A stretch of DNA of 64,000 bases, taken from Aerococcus sp. Its GTDB lineage: Bacteria; Bacillota; Bacilli; Lactobacillales; Aerococcaceae. Of the stretch, positions 46,400-55,193 are shown piece by piece. The DNA lies in contig JAUMZE010000001.1 in NCBI GenBank assembly GCA_030528285.1, forward strand, positions 367,951 through 431,950, read 5' to 3'. The position numbers and the translations under genes were made by a program. The notes under the pieces are model-generated. The model was given only the letters and a program-made list of their open reading frames with translations. It had not been told where the DNA came from and searched no databases. Every line of letters starts with the position of its first letter. The first letter of the stretch is position 1.

Positions 46400-47740
46400 T
46401 TATTCAACTCCTAATTCATAGAAGGCTTTCTTGTCAGCATCAGGCACCATGCTACCACCTGTGGCCCAGGCAATATGGGTGATGTTTTCAGCTTTGGCGT
46501 TGATGCCGGTTTCTTGTAAGTATTTCTTGCCTGCTTCACTACCGAAGAGTTTCGCAGGTCCTACTAAACCAGCCACAGCAGCCGGTTCAAGTGGAATGTC
46601 TTCGGTGTCTACCAAACGAGTCAAAGCCTTCGTGGATTCTTCATCTGTCAATGTGTAACCACCGTTGAAGAAGTTCTCCATCACGATCGATACAAAGTTG
46701 GACGTCCGTGGCACTGCTAAACCGTCCATTACAGTCTTCCCGTCAATCCCGAAGTCATAAACGGATACATTGGAGTATTCTTCGGTGAGTAAGGCCAATA
46801 ACATGGATGGCACGTGGGTTGGTTCTGCGAAGAAGGCGTGGACATTGTCTCCAAAGGCATGTTTTAACCCAAATGTGATTCCACCTGGGGAGCCACCAAC
46901 ACCACATGGCAGGTAAACAAAGAGTGGATGATCATCATCAACCGTGATATTTTCTTTTGCTAGTTGTTTCTTTAAACGGCTCGCTGCGGTGGTGTAACCC
47001 AAGAAGAGATACTTGGAGTTTTCATCGTCCACAAAGTAAGAATCAGGATCTTCTTCAGCCGCTTTACGCCCAGCTGCCACTGCTTCCGTAAAGTTCGTGT
47101 CGTGTTCAATGACGTTGACCCCGTTAGAACGCAGGTAGTCTTTCTTCCATTGTTTCGCTTCAGTCGACATATGAACGATCGCGGTGAAACCTAATTTCGC
47201 AGCCATCACACCAACAGAAATTCCCAAGTTACCGGTTGTAGCAACAACGACTTTCATCTTGGAGAAGAAGTCTTGGAATTCTTTGGAACTGAATTTAGCG
47301 TAGTCATCATTAAAACCGCTGAGTAAACCATTTTCCAAAGCAACGGTTTCCGCGTGAACGAGCACTTCATAGATTGCTCCACGGGCTTTGATTGTGGCAG
47401 AAATCGGCAGTAAGTCATCACGTTTGAGGTAGAGGGTACCTGGAATATCTAAAGCGTAACGTTCAGCTTCATCCGCCTTGAAATTTTCGATTTTGGTGAT
47501 TGGGGATTCAATCAAACCATCAAGATCCACCGTATCTTCAAAGTTGGCCTTGATGAACGGACGGAAACGATCCAAACGTTCTTCAGCATCTTTGACATCC
47601 AAGTAGTTATAAGGCACTTTATCCTTTACTTCTTGGAATTTGCCTTTTTTATCATTGATCCAAAAAACAGGTTTCAGATCAGTGATCTCTTGAATGACAG
47701 GATTACTGTCAATGTATTTCTGTACATCCACTTCTGACAT
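46400..47740 (-). CDS. dsdA: D-serine ammonia-lyase
   Basis: A 446-residue fold-type II PLP enzyme that deaminates D-serine to pyruvate and ammonia through a 2-aminoacrylate intermediate. The PLP lysine is K118 in PISATIKARG, the same position as in E. coli DsdA. TTGNLGISVGVMAAKLGF, DDENSKYLFLGY, VYLPCGVGGSPGG and WATGGSMVP are conserved. The start is the ATG 11 bases after AAAGGAG. It lies 94 bases after a PTS_EIIC_2-type permease in the same unit. D-threonine could also be a substrate. Confidence 0.93.
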   Translation of the reverse strand: MSEVDVQKYIDSNPVIQEITDLKPVFWINDKKGKFQEVKDKVPYNYLDVKDAEERLDRFRPFIKANFEDTVDLDGLIESPITKIENFKADEAERYALDIPGTLYLKRDDLLPISATIKARGAIYEVLVHAETVALENGLLSGFNDDYAKFSSKEFQDFFSKMKVVVATTGNLGISVGVMAAKLGFTAIVHMSTEAKQWKKDYLRSNGVNVIEHDTNFTEAVAAGRKAAEEDPDSYFVDDENSKYLFLGYTTAASRLKKQLAKENITVDDDHPLFVYLPCGVGGSPGGITFGLKHAFGDNVHAFFAEPTHVPSMLLALLTEEYSNVSVYDFGIDGKTVMDGLAVPRTSNFVSIVMENFFNGGYTLTDEESTKALTRLVDTEDIPLEPAAVAGLVGPAKLFGSEAGKKYLQETGINAKAENITHIAWATGGSMVPDADKKAFYELGVE

Positions 47741-47834
47741 ATTTACGAACACTCCTTTATTCATTTTCTCAAATAATACCCCTAGTAAAATCATACCAGG
47801 ACATCACTTTCATTCATAGATCCAGCCTGAAATT

Positions 47835-48917
47835 TTATGCTTCCTTAGCCAACATTTCAGCCTGTTGATAATGCTCTTTGGGTTGTTTTTTGGTAGTAGT
47901 TTCACGCTCTGCCATATCTTGGGCAGTGGTGATCTTCTTGTTCTTGAAAATCAACGAGAAGACAAAGCCCACGCTCACGGCAATCACAACGCAGACCGCT
48001 GCCGCAATTAATACACGCCCTGCCGAGTTATAAGCAAACATCACGGCCAAGCCCGCAAATGGGGTCGCAGTACTCGAGGCCATATTCTGTAAGCCGAATA
48101 ATGCGATGAAGATCCCGCATAAAGCGCCTTCAACAAAATTTGCTCCATAAATAATAATAGGGTTTGCTGAGATTAAGTCAACCTGTGTTTTTGGTTCAAT
48201 AAAAACAGCCATCGTTTCGCGCTGTGTACCAAATTTCAAGCGACCAAACAGCACCATATTTAACCAAGATGAGCCCCAAATAGCCATCGTGGTCACCCCC
48301 ATTGGCACAGCCACTAAACCGAGCATGGCGGAGATGGCCATCGAACTGATTGGTGACGACCCCACCACTGCCATAATGCCACCGATCACCGCTCCCATCA
48401 CAATCGGATTACTCTGCCCCGATGCCGTGATGGTATTGCCGATCTGCTGCAGGGTGGCTTCAACGATTGGTTCACTGAGTAACCCCAGTCCTCTCGATAA
48501 CGGTGCCACAATGATAATCATGGATAAGAGATCCAATCCAGCAGGTAGTTTTTCCTGCAGATACTTAATCACGAATCCACAGAGATAACCAACAACGAGT
48601 CCAGGGATAATCCCCATTCCGTAAACCGCAGCACCACAGAGCATGGCATACCCTGGTGTGGCACCGACCGCAATCGCAACCAATGCCGCCGTTGCTGCAC
48701 CACCCATCGAACCAGCAGCACTCCCCAATTGCGATAGGAAATCAATCCCAAACACATTCCCTGCAAAGGAAGAAAGGAAAGCCTCAACCAGTAAAGTGGC
48801 ACAAGCAGCATCAGCGAAACCGCCCATTGCTTTTGCACCATAGGGAGCTTTATAGGTGAACAAGGTGAATAGGGCCAAAACAAGGATCAGTAAGCCGACA
48901 CCAAATAATAAATCCAT
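47835..48917 (-). CDS. PTS_EIIC_2-family membrane permease, candidate D-serine importer
   Basis: A 360-residue integral membrane protein with about nine or ten helices, of the PTS_EIIC_2 family (annotated as PTS subunit IIC). FTYKAPYGAKAMGGFADAA, GVTTMAIWGSSWLN, ANPIIIYGANFVEGALCG and AGLAVMFAYNSAGRVLIAA are family-like stretches. No EIIA, EIIB or Cys/His phosphorylation module is encoded nearby, so it probably does not work as a phosphotransferase. CGGAGG precedes the ATG. Sharing a transcription unit with dsdA suggests it imports D-serine or another D-amino acid; this is inference. Confidence 0.8.
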   Translation of the reverse strand: MDLLFGVGLLILVLALFTLFTYKAPYGAKAMGGFADAACATLLVEAFLSSFAGNVFGIDFLSQLGSAAGSMGGAATAALVAIAVGATPGYAMLCGAAVYGMGIIPGLVVGYLCGFVIKYLQEKLPAGLDLLSMIIIVAPLSRGLGLLSEPIVEATLQQIGNTITASGQSNPIVMGAVIGGIMAVVGSSPISSMAISAMLGLVAVPMGVTTMAIWGSSWLNMVLFGRLKFGTQRETMAVFIEPKTQVDLISANPIIIYGANFVEGALCGIFIALFGLQNMASSTATPFAGLAVMFAYNSAGRVLIAAAVCVVIAVSVGFVFSLIFKNKKITTAQDMAERETTTKKQPKEHYQQAEMLAKEA

Positions 48918-48963
48918 CTAGAAAACCTCCGTGTCAGATATTTAACTGTCAACATTATCAATT

Positions 48964-48977
48964 GATAATTATTTATC
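48964..48977. promoter_or_regulatory. Operator A, GATAA-N4-TTATC
   Basis: An inverted repeat GATAA-TTAT-TTATC about 14-27 bases after the inferred transcription start of the permease-dsdA unit; it also overlaps TTATCAATTGATAA. The position suits repression. Confidence 0.55.
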
Positions 48978-48997
48978 AGAACCACGATTCAATTATT

Positions 48998-49026
48998 AGT
49001 ATAAAAGCGCTATCACTGGATGTCAA
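48998..49026 (-). promoter_or_regulatory. Promoter of the permease-dsdA unit
   Basis: TTGACA-N17-TATACT on the minus strand, about 80 bases before the permease start codon. This is close to consensus, so the unit probably depends on repression for control. Confidence 0.88.
49002..49015 (-). promoter_or_regulatory. Candidate cre site inside the permease-dsdA promoter
   Basis: TGATAGCGCTTTTA matches 12 of 14 positions of the CcpA consensus and fills the spacer between -35 and -10, suggesting carbon catabolite repression. Confidence 0.45.
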
Positions 49027-49176
49027 TAATTTTTTATCACTTTCCGCGGATTTTTATTGCCTTTTTGATCGTAAAACCAACAATAAAAAGCATCAGTTAT
49101 TATATAAACGGTGTGATAGAAATCGATCAACACTGATATACAGGCATTTATGGCGTTTCCCATCATAAAATAAATT

Positions 49177-49190
49177 GATAATAAATTATC
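49177..49190. promoter_or_regulatory. Operator B, GATAA-N4-TTATC
   Basis: TGATAATAAATTATCA, a perfect 16-bp palindrome (49176-49191), about 190 bp upstream of the permease-dsdA promoter start. Confidence 0.5.
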
Positions 49191-49202
49191 ATATTTTGTT
49201 GA

Positions 49203-49216
49203 GATAAAATTTTATC
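49203..49216. promoter_or_regulatory. Operator C, GATAA-N4-TTATC
   Basis: GATAAAATTTTATC, a perfect 14-bp palindrome 26 bp from operator B centre to centre. Confidence 0.5.
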
Positions 49217-49254
49217 ATCCTTTGTGTGCACGCTCTTTTCTCAAAAAATGGCCA

Positions 49255-49294
49255 TAAAAAATCTCTCCCCGCCGCAACAAGTGACAGGGAGAGA
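49255..49294 (-). terminator. Terminator of the OPT-PqqD-dipeptidase unit
   Basis: Stem TCTCTCCC/GGGAGAGA with a 17-base loop, then six T on the minus strand, 27 bases after the dipeptidase stop. Confidence 0.85.
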
Positions 49295-49320
49295 CTTTGT
49301 CATGAAGCTAAGTGCCCAAT

Positions 49321-50796
49321 CTATAAATTAGGATCCATCTTAAAGGTAAGTTTGGAGAGTTCAGTTCCGCGCGTGATCAATTCGAATAGGAAGTCGCGCG
49401 TCTTCTTGTTGTAGTAGGTAGCAATTTCATGGTTAACCGTGGTAAGATATTCCGTCAAGGCTTCTCCTTCTAAGGTTGCTGCTTTCTCATCGACTTCGGC
49501 AATTTTACGATGCGCCCACTCGTTCAAGTCCTTCTGGTAAGCGAGGTCATCCTCCATGAATTCGGAGTAATGGCTCTCCACCACCATGGCTAAGGCTGAC
49601 TGCAACCAGTAAGCCGAATCGAGATCCAATTGCGGTGTGAAGTTGCTGTAGGACGGATCAATGTCATTCACATTGGTGTAGAACGGTACATGTGGATTGA
49701 ACGTAGGAATCCCAAAACCTAACCATTGAATCGATTCTTTGCCTGGACGCGCCTGCAGGATATGCGAGTTGGCAGTCCGAGAGAGGGAGATGGAACGATA
49801 TTTCTTGCGGTCATGTTCATCACCATTCCCTAGTGGATCATATTTCGTTTCATTGTAGTGGGATTTCAGGATGTATTGAATATCCTCTACTGAAATGAGT
49901 CGGCTGGCTTTTCTGATGAATGGGAGCTCAGCAGACTCTGGATCCTGACTTTGGTCTTCTGGATTCAAGTACCGCTGTGCAAACCAAACCCGTGGAGTGT
50001 TGTAGTGATGATCCTTCTCCGTGTCCGTCCCAAAAATATGGCGGAAGTTCCAGCGATCTGGATCTGGATTGAGGTGGTGTTCACTGACGAACTCTTGAAT
50101 GCCCTCTGCCCACATGTAGTTATCTGGATCATTGAAATCAATGTCCTGAATGGCCACCTGGTTAGCAGCCACGGCATAGCAATCATCCGGAATGCGTACA
50201 GCGACCCATTGATGACCGGTCACAATCTCCATGTACCATACATCATCTTTATCGTTGAACTGAATCCCATTACCTTCTGCAGCTCCATATTCTTTGATGA
50301 GTTCGCCGAGGAATTCAACCCCTTGCCGTGCACTCGTCACATATGGCAAAAGGAGGGTTCCGAGTGAGTCTTCCGCAATCCCGTTCTTCACATAAGGATC
50401 ATAAGCGAGCACGCGTTCATTCCCGTACACACTCTCCGTTGCGGACACCCCAACATTCAGCTCATTGAAACCATCTTCATCATTAATTCCTTCATGATTA
50501 TGGCAAAGACTGCCGCGTTTTTTATCTTCATAGTCTTTCCCACCATTTTGTGCGGGGAAGGCATTCGGCGTTGCAGTGTAGCGCATCGCTTTCTTTGGGA
50601 GGGTGACTTTCAATTGGTTGTACAAAGAAACATAGGTGCGATCCGTATTAACCTTTGCGGGGCGCACGATCGCTCGTTTCGCGTAAATGGCATTCAAACG
50701 ATCTTCATTACGAGAAATATAAGTGGCTCCATCAATCGAGGCTTTCTTGCCCACCATGATCGAGGTACATGCGGATGATTCAAATGGATCCATCAT
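49321..50796 (-). CDS. C69-family dipeptidase
   Basis: A 491-residue N-terminal-nucleophile peptidase of the PepD type found in lactic acid bacteria, cleaving a broad range of dipeptides in the cytoplasm. The nucleophile is Cys10 in SSACTSIMVGKKAS, followed by GATYISRNEDR. VGVSATESVYGN and DDVWYMEIVTGHQWVAVRIPDD are family segments. AGGAGG lies eight bases before the first of two ATGs. It is the third gene after an OPT peptide transporter and a PqqD-like gene, so it likely processes the imported peptides. Confidence 0.92.
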   Translation of the reverse strand: MMDPFESSACTSIMVGKKASIDGATYISRNEDRLNAIYAKRAIVRPAKVNTDRTYVSLYNQLKVTLPKKAMRYTATPNAFPAQNGGKDYEDKKRGSLCHNHEGINDEDGFNELNVGVSATESVYGNERVLAYDPYVKNGIAEDSLGTLLLPYVTSARQGVEFLGELIKEYGAAEGNGIQFNDKDDVWYMEIVTGHQWVAVRIPDDCYAVAANQVAIQDIDFNDPDNYMWAEGIQEFVSEHHLNPDPDRWNFRHIFGTDTEKDHHYNTPRVWFAQRYLNPEDQSQDPESAELPFIRKASRLISVEDIQYILKSHYNETKYDPLGNGDEHDRKKYRSISLSRTANSHILQARPGKESIQWLGFGIPTFNPHVPFYTNVNDIDPSYSNFTPQLDLDSAYWLQSALAMVVESHYSEFMEDDLAYQKDLNEWAHRKIAEVDEKAATLEGEALTEYLTTVNHEIATYYNKKTRDFLFELITRGTELSKLTFKMDPNL

Positions 50797-50812
50797 TGTA
50801 ACTTCCTCCTAT

Positions 50813-51166
50813 TTATTGATCATTATTTAAGCAAACCACCAAATGTTCATCTTTCTCCATTTGATTTAAGTATAGCACTAATCGTGTCATTAAATGTATA
50901 TCTATTTCTGGATATGATGCTTTTAGTGCCTCAGCAATCATCCCAACCGTACGCTTTCCATCAATCAACTGGAACACCAAACTCCCATATTCGTCGAGCG
51001 TTAATGTGCTCTGTTGGGGGATGGACCACTTCCAATATTTCCGGAAAAACTGTTGGATAGGATGATTCTGCTGGCGACAGATCGTTACAATCCCCTCTTC
51101 TACTCGATACGACACGTCGGAGCGTTTTGCGTAGATCAGGTCTTCTACCTGCGTTGGATGCTTCAT
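50813..51166 (-). CDS. PqqD-like (RRE domain) protein
   Basis: A 117-residue protein whose second half resembles PqqD, a peptide-binding RiPP recognition element: LTLDEYGSLVFQLIDGKRTVGMIAEALKASYP. The first half has the PqqD-like strand pattern SYRVEEGIVTICRQQ. No radical SAM enzyme, precursor peptide or other RiPP gene is nearby. The start is the ATG five bases after the OPT stop; an adjacent TTG is in frame. The gene sits between the OPT transporter and the C69 dipeptidase, so a role in peptide handling is plausible but unknown. Confidence 0.75.
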   Translation of the reverse strand: MKHPTQVEDLIYAKRSDVSYRVEEGIVTICRQQNHPIQQFFRKYWKWSIPQQSTLTLDEYGSLVFQLIDGKRTVGMIAEALKASYPEIDIHLMTRLVLYLNQMEKDEHLVVCLNNDQ

Positions 51167-51171
51167 CAATA

Positions 51172-53067
51172 TTATTTCCGTTTACGGACGCTGAGGAGTG
51201 GCAGGAACATCGAGAGGAGTAACACGAGCATTAATACACCTGCTGCTCCATTTGTCGCGAGCGCTCCCATTGGTGTTTTCTCCGGTAAGATCCCCGTTAC
51301 ATTCAGGATAATCCCGATCAAACCAATAATCGACCCTCCGGCAATTAAACCAGACGAGAGGGAAATCCCATTTTGAACACGTTCACCGAGAACTTCTTTG
51401 TCTTTCGTGATTAATTCAATGATCCAACGTACCGCAGACCCAATCAAGATAATTGAGGTTGTTGAAATTGGTAAGTAGAACCCAATCGCAATCGTCATGA
51501 TCGGTAAGTCTAACAACCAGAGCACTAAGGCCAAGGCAATCCCAACAATGATCATGATCCATGGTAATTCACCGGACATAATCCCTGACGTCAAGGTTGC
51601 AATCAAGTTCGCTTGTGGCAAACCAAATGGCGCATTCACACCTGTCATGGCGAGCTGTGGTTCCAATAATTTCATAATACCGACGGACACAACCACACCG
51701 ATAATCGTTGCGATCGTGAAGTATTTCATCATTTCGTTGCGCGAGCCGTCAATGAGGTAGGTCACCTTCTGCGTTTGCGTGTAGGCACCACCGACAGAAA
51801 TCGCCGTCACGATGAAGGTCCCAACGAGTAAGAGGAGGGTCACATGGGCCGTACTCTTCCAGCCAGAAACAACGAACACCAAAGTCATTACCACCAGTGA
51901 AGCAATCGTCATCCCTGAAACAGGCGCATTGGAGCAACCAATCGTTCCGGCAAAACGCGCATTTACGATGATGAACATCATAGACAAAATCAATGCGAGC
52001 ACAGCGGTCACGATCGTAATGATTAAGTTATTAGACAGGATGAATCCTGCTACAAAGGTCAAGACAGTAGAGGCCAACAGTAACGTGGACCCCAAGCGAC
52101 TAGCTGTTTCTTCACCGGATTTACGGGCACCAAGGGTTTTCTTGATGGAGGTGATAATCGTTGGAATCAATTTCAAGGCCCCGATCAAACCACCGCACAG
52201 CATCATTCCGGCCCCAATATACTTGGTGAAGTCACTCGCCACTTGTTCAACCGTCATTTGGTTCAAGATTACCGACGCGTCACTCCAGAGTGTCACCGAG
52301 TCGCCTGCCAAATGCGTGAAGTAGCTGATCAATGGGGTGATCGCAAAGTTAGCGAAGAAGGTCCCAACAAACATGGTGAGAGCGACTTTTGGCCCCACCA
52401 CAAAACCGATCCCGGCAAGCATTGGGTTGACTTCACTGGAGAATTGCCACTGGTAGGATTCACTCCCTACTAATTTGATGACACTGTTAATCCAACCGAA
52501 GACCTGGGTGGTGAGGGCGGTAATAACCCCCCCGGAACCAAATCCGATCCCCATGAATTTCAATGACTCTCCACCATATTCGCTACTGGTGAGGGCTTCT
52601 GTGATCGCTTGTGATTCTGGGAAAGCGAGCTTTCCATCTTCTTCTACAATCAGATAGTTCTCCACGAGGCTGGTTACCCCGACACTGAACAGAGCACCTA
52701 GAACACCTACTAAGAGGCCACTCCAGAAATTGATCTTTTCACCAATAATAATGATGGCTGGTAAAACATAAATCATCCCACTCGCGATGGATTCCCCACC
52801 ACTGGACATCCCCTGAATCAGGTTTTTCCCATAGATGCCTTTTTGGTTGGCGAACACGCGCACTAATCCAGAACCAATAATGGCTCCTGGGATCCCCGCA
52901 GCAACCGTCAATCCGGCTTTCATTCCGGAGTAGGCAGTACTTGCTGCGAAGATCATCGCAAGGATCGAACCGATCATTAAAATACTGAGGCTGCCACCAT
53001 GCTTGCTGACGTGCTCAGGGGTATTGGTGTGACTCGTTTTTGATGGACGATCAACACGACTACTCAT
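51172..53067 (-). CDS. OPT-family oligopeptide transporter
   Basis: A 631-residue membrane protein with about 14-16 helices of the oligopeptide transporter (OPT) superfamily, importing peptides with protons. MIFAASTAYSGMKAGLTVAAGIPGAIIG near the N-terminus and GIGFGSGGVITALTTQ are typical. The basic last residues LSVRKRK end the protein. GAAAGGA precedes the ATG. It leads the OPT-PqqD-dipeptidase unit. Metal-chelate transport, as in the YSL branch, is an alternative. Confidence 0.9.
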   Translation of the reverse strand: MSSRVDRPSKTSHTNTPEHVSKHGGSLSILMIGSILAMIFAASTAYSGMKAGLTVAAGIPGAIIGSGLVRVFANQKGIYGKNLIQGMSSGGESIASGMIYVLPAIIIIGEKINFWSGLLVGVLGALFSVGVTSLVENYLIVEEDGKLAFPESQAITEALTSSEYGGESLKFMGIGFGSGGVITALTTQVFGWINSVIKLVGSESYQWQFSSEVNPMLAGIGFVVGPKVALTMFVGTFFANFAITPLISYFTHLAGDSVTLWSDASVILNQMTVEQVASDFTKYIGAGMMLCGGLIGALKLIPTIITSIKKTLGARKSGEETASRLGSTLLLASTVLTFVAGFILSNNLIITIVTAVLALILSMMFIIVNARFAGTIGCSNAPVSGMTIASLVVMTLVFVVSGWKSTAHVTLLLLVGTFIVTAISVGGAYTQTQKVTYLIDGSRNEMMKYFTIATIIGVVVSVGIMKLLEPQLAMTGVNAPFGLPQANLIATLTSGIMSGELPWIMIIVGIALALVLWLLDLPIMTIAIGFYLPISTTSIILIGSAVRWIIELITKDKEVLGERVQNGISLSSGLIAGGSIIGLIGIILNVTGILPEKTPMGALATNGAAGVLMLVLLLSMFLPLLSVRKRK

Positions 53068-53301
53068 AAAACTAATTCCTTTCTCTATTAACCAACGTCA
53101 TCCCTTGATAATAGATCACTCATCTCCTATCTGACCGACACAAGGGACTTCTTAATGACCAACAAACGACACAAAACCTATTAACTAACTGCTGGTGAGC
53201 TCTGACTGTGCTCCTCCCCGCTCGTTTATTCCAGGACATTTATTACTGAAAATCAGCTACTTTTTGGTGCTAATTGTCCAGCCCCATTTCCTTTTTAATA
53301 G

Positions 53302-53319
53302 GTAATATCTTAGTATTAC
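53302..53319. repeat. Inverted repeat GTAATA-N6-TATTAC between the OPT gene and serS
   Basis: A perfect 6-6-6 inverted repeat, overlapped by GTATTACAATAC, about 240 bp upstream of the OPT start. It may be an operator for the OPT unit. The rest of 53068-53433 shows no gene. Confidence 0.35.
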
Positions 53320-53433
53320 AATACCGTTAGAGTGAAAGGGCTAATTACTGCCTATTCTTAATAGATTTTTATCATTTTTTAACTCTAAGCAATGATTATA
53401 AGCCTTTTTCACCTAAAATAAAATACATTCCGC

Positions 53434-53462
53434 TTGACAGTAGTCATTTTAGAGCATAGAAT
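53434..53462 (+). promoter_or_regulatory. Promoter of the serS T-box transcript
   Basis: TTGACA-N17-TAGAAT on the plus strand, immediately upstream of the T-box leader. Confidence 0.88.
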
Positions 53463-53469
53463 GAGCCTA

Positions 53470-53721
53470 AATCTTAAAGAATCCATTGTGACTAGTACAA
53501 GTAGCCTTGGCGCCTAGAGACATCACGGTTGGTGGGAGTGATGGACCAGCTACTCCGGAATCCACACAATGTCTGCGTACGAAAAGCACATGTGATATCA
53601 TGAGCTATAAGTATCGCCGGTCGCCCGTTATCGCATGTTGAGTGCAGTCTAATGTAGGCTGAATATGGGTGGTACCGCGATTTGAGTCCTTTCGTCCCTA
53701 GTGGGGAAAGGGCTCTTTTTT
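53470..53721 (+). ncRNA. T-box riboswitch leader, serine-specific (UCC), upstream of serS
   Basis: Stem I closes with CATTGTG/CACAATG. The 5' loop contains ACTAGTA and the 3' loop GGAA-TCC-A, giving the serine codon UCC (53561-53563) as specifier. The T-box GGGTGGTACCGCG is at 53667-53679. It leads into a terminator and then serS, so uncharged tRNA(Ser) should induce the gene. Confidence 0.93.
53684..53721 (+). terminator. Regulated terminator of the serS T-box
   Basis: GAGTCCTTTC pairs with GGAAAGGGCTC (one G-T), followed by six T. Confidence 0.88.
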
Positions 53722-53752
53722 GATTCGCTACTACTATAGAGGAGGAAGCACT

Positions 53753-55048
53753 ATGTTAGATATTCGTGAACTACGTGAGCATTATGATGAAATGGTACAG
53801 CGCCTCGCGGATCGTGGTGTCGACAAAGCGGAATTAGACCAAATCCAAACACTCGACCAGAAACGCCGGGAACTCATTGCCCAAACCGAGAAATTAAAAC
53901 AACAACGTAATCAAGCATCCCAAGAAATTGGTGCCTTGAAGCGTGATGGCAAAGATGCTGCTGATAAAATGGCGGAAACCCGTAAACTCGGGAACACCAT
54001 TACTGAAATCGATCAAACACTCAAAGCCATCGAAGCGGACTACAATGATCACATGGCACGCATCCCGAATGTAGCGCATGACGATGTGCCAGTCGGTCCA
54101 GATGAAGACTCCAACGTTGAGATTCATCGCCGTGGGGAACCACTACAATTTACTTACACTCCAAAAGCCCACTATGAAATTGGTGAAGAGCTTGGAATTC
54201 TCGATTTCGAAGCCGGTGCAAAAGTAGCCGGGGCACGTTTCGTTTACTATCGCGGTCTTGGGGCGCGTTTGGAACGGGCGGTTTATAACTTCATGCTCGA
54301 CCAACACCAAAAAGAAGGCTACATCGAAACAATTACTCCATACTTGGTCAATGATAAAACCATGTACGGGACCGGCCAATTCCCGAAATTCAAGGAAGAT
54401 GTCTTCTCCATTGTGAATGACGATCGTGACCTCACCTTGATTCCAACCGCTGAAGTGCCATTGACCAACTACTATGCGGGTGAAATCATCCCTGGGGAAC
54501 AACTGCCCATTTACTTCACCGCGATGAGCCCATGTTTCCGTTCTGAAGCAGGATCGGCAGGGCGCGACACCCGTGGTTTGATCCGCATGCACCAGTTCCA
54601 CAAGGTTGAGATGGTGAAATTCGCCAAACCAGAAGACTCCTACAAAGAGCTCGAACATATGACCGTCTGCGGGGAAAACATCCTCGAAAAACTCGGCCTC
54701 GCTTATCGTCGGATTGTCTTGAGTACAGGTGATATGGGCTTTTCCGCTGCGAAGACGTACGATATCGAAGTATGGATGCCAGCCCAAGATACCTACCGCG
54801 AAATTTCTTCCTGCTCGAACTGTGAAGATTTCCAAGCGCGCCGTGCCCAAATCCGTTACCGCGACGAGAATGGTAAACCACAACTTGTTCACACCCTGAA
54901 TGGTTCTGGGCTCGCTGTCGGACGTACCGTTGCTGCGATTTTGGAAAACTACCAAACTGAAGACGGCACTGTGAAGATCCCAGACGTCCTCGTTCCTTAC
55001 ATGGGCGGTGTGAGTGAAATTACCAAAGATAACGCAATGGGTATCTAA
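53753..55048 (+). CDS. serS: Seryl-tRNA synthetase
   Basis: A 431-residue class II synthetase. The N-terminal coiled-coil arm (about residues 25-105) binds the long variable arm of tRNA(Ser). Motif 2 is the [20 protein letters not shown] segment near residue 265, and motif 3 is [16 protein letters not shown] near 385. The start is the ATG after AGGAGGAAGCACT; a longer frame begins inside the T-box terminator. Expression is set by the serine T-box. Confidence 0.97.
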   Translation: MLDIRELREHYDEMVQRLADRGVDKAELDQIQTLDQKRRELIAQTEKLKQQRNQASQEIGALKRDGKDAADKMAETRKLGNTITEIDQTLKAIEADYNDHMARIPNVAHDDVPVGPDEDSNVEIHRRGEPLQFTYTPKAHYEIGEELGILDFEAGAKVAGARFVYYRGLGARLERAVYNFMLDQHQKEGYIETITPYLVNDKTMYGTGQFPKFKEDVFSIVNDDRDLTLIPTAEVPLTNYYAGEIIPGEQLPIYFTAMSPCFRSEAGSAGRDTRGLIRMHQFHKVEMVKFAKPEDSYKELEHMTVCGENILEKLGLAYRRIVLSTGDMGFSAAKTYDIEVWMPAQDTYREISSCSNCEDFQARRAQIRYRDENGKPQLVHTLNGSGLAVGRTVAAILENYQTEDGTVKIPDVLVPYMGGVSEITKDNAMGI

Positions 55049-55078
55049 TCCCAACCTTGTATTTTAGCTCATAACAAA

Positions 55079-55145
55079 GGCGCACCTGCCTTCCTTCACC
55101 AGTTGTAATCACTGGTTTTGGAATGGCGGATGCGCCTCTTTTGTT
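55079..55145. terminator. Bidirectional terminator between serS and the carboxypeptidase gene
   Basis: GGCGCA/TGCGCC with an inner CCAGT/ACTGG hairpin; TCTTTTG follows on the plus strand and TTTGTTA on the minus strand. Confidence 0.75.
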
Positions 55146-55193
55146 GTGTTTATTATTTTTGAGTGATCTTCATGCTCGACTTGATTAATAGCC

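Noticed and set aside
54143-55054. A 303-codon minus-strand frame opposite serS
   Set aside because: Shadow of seryl-tRNA synthetase, which has all class II motifs and a T-box upstream.
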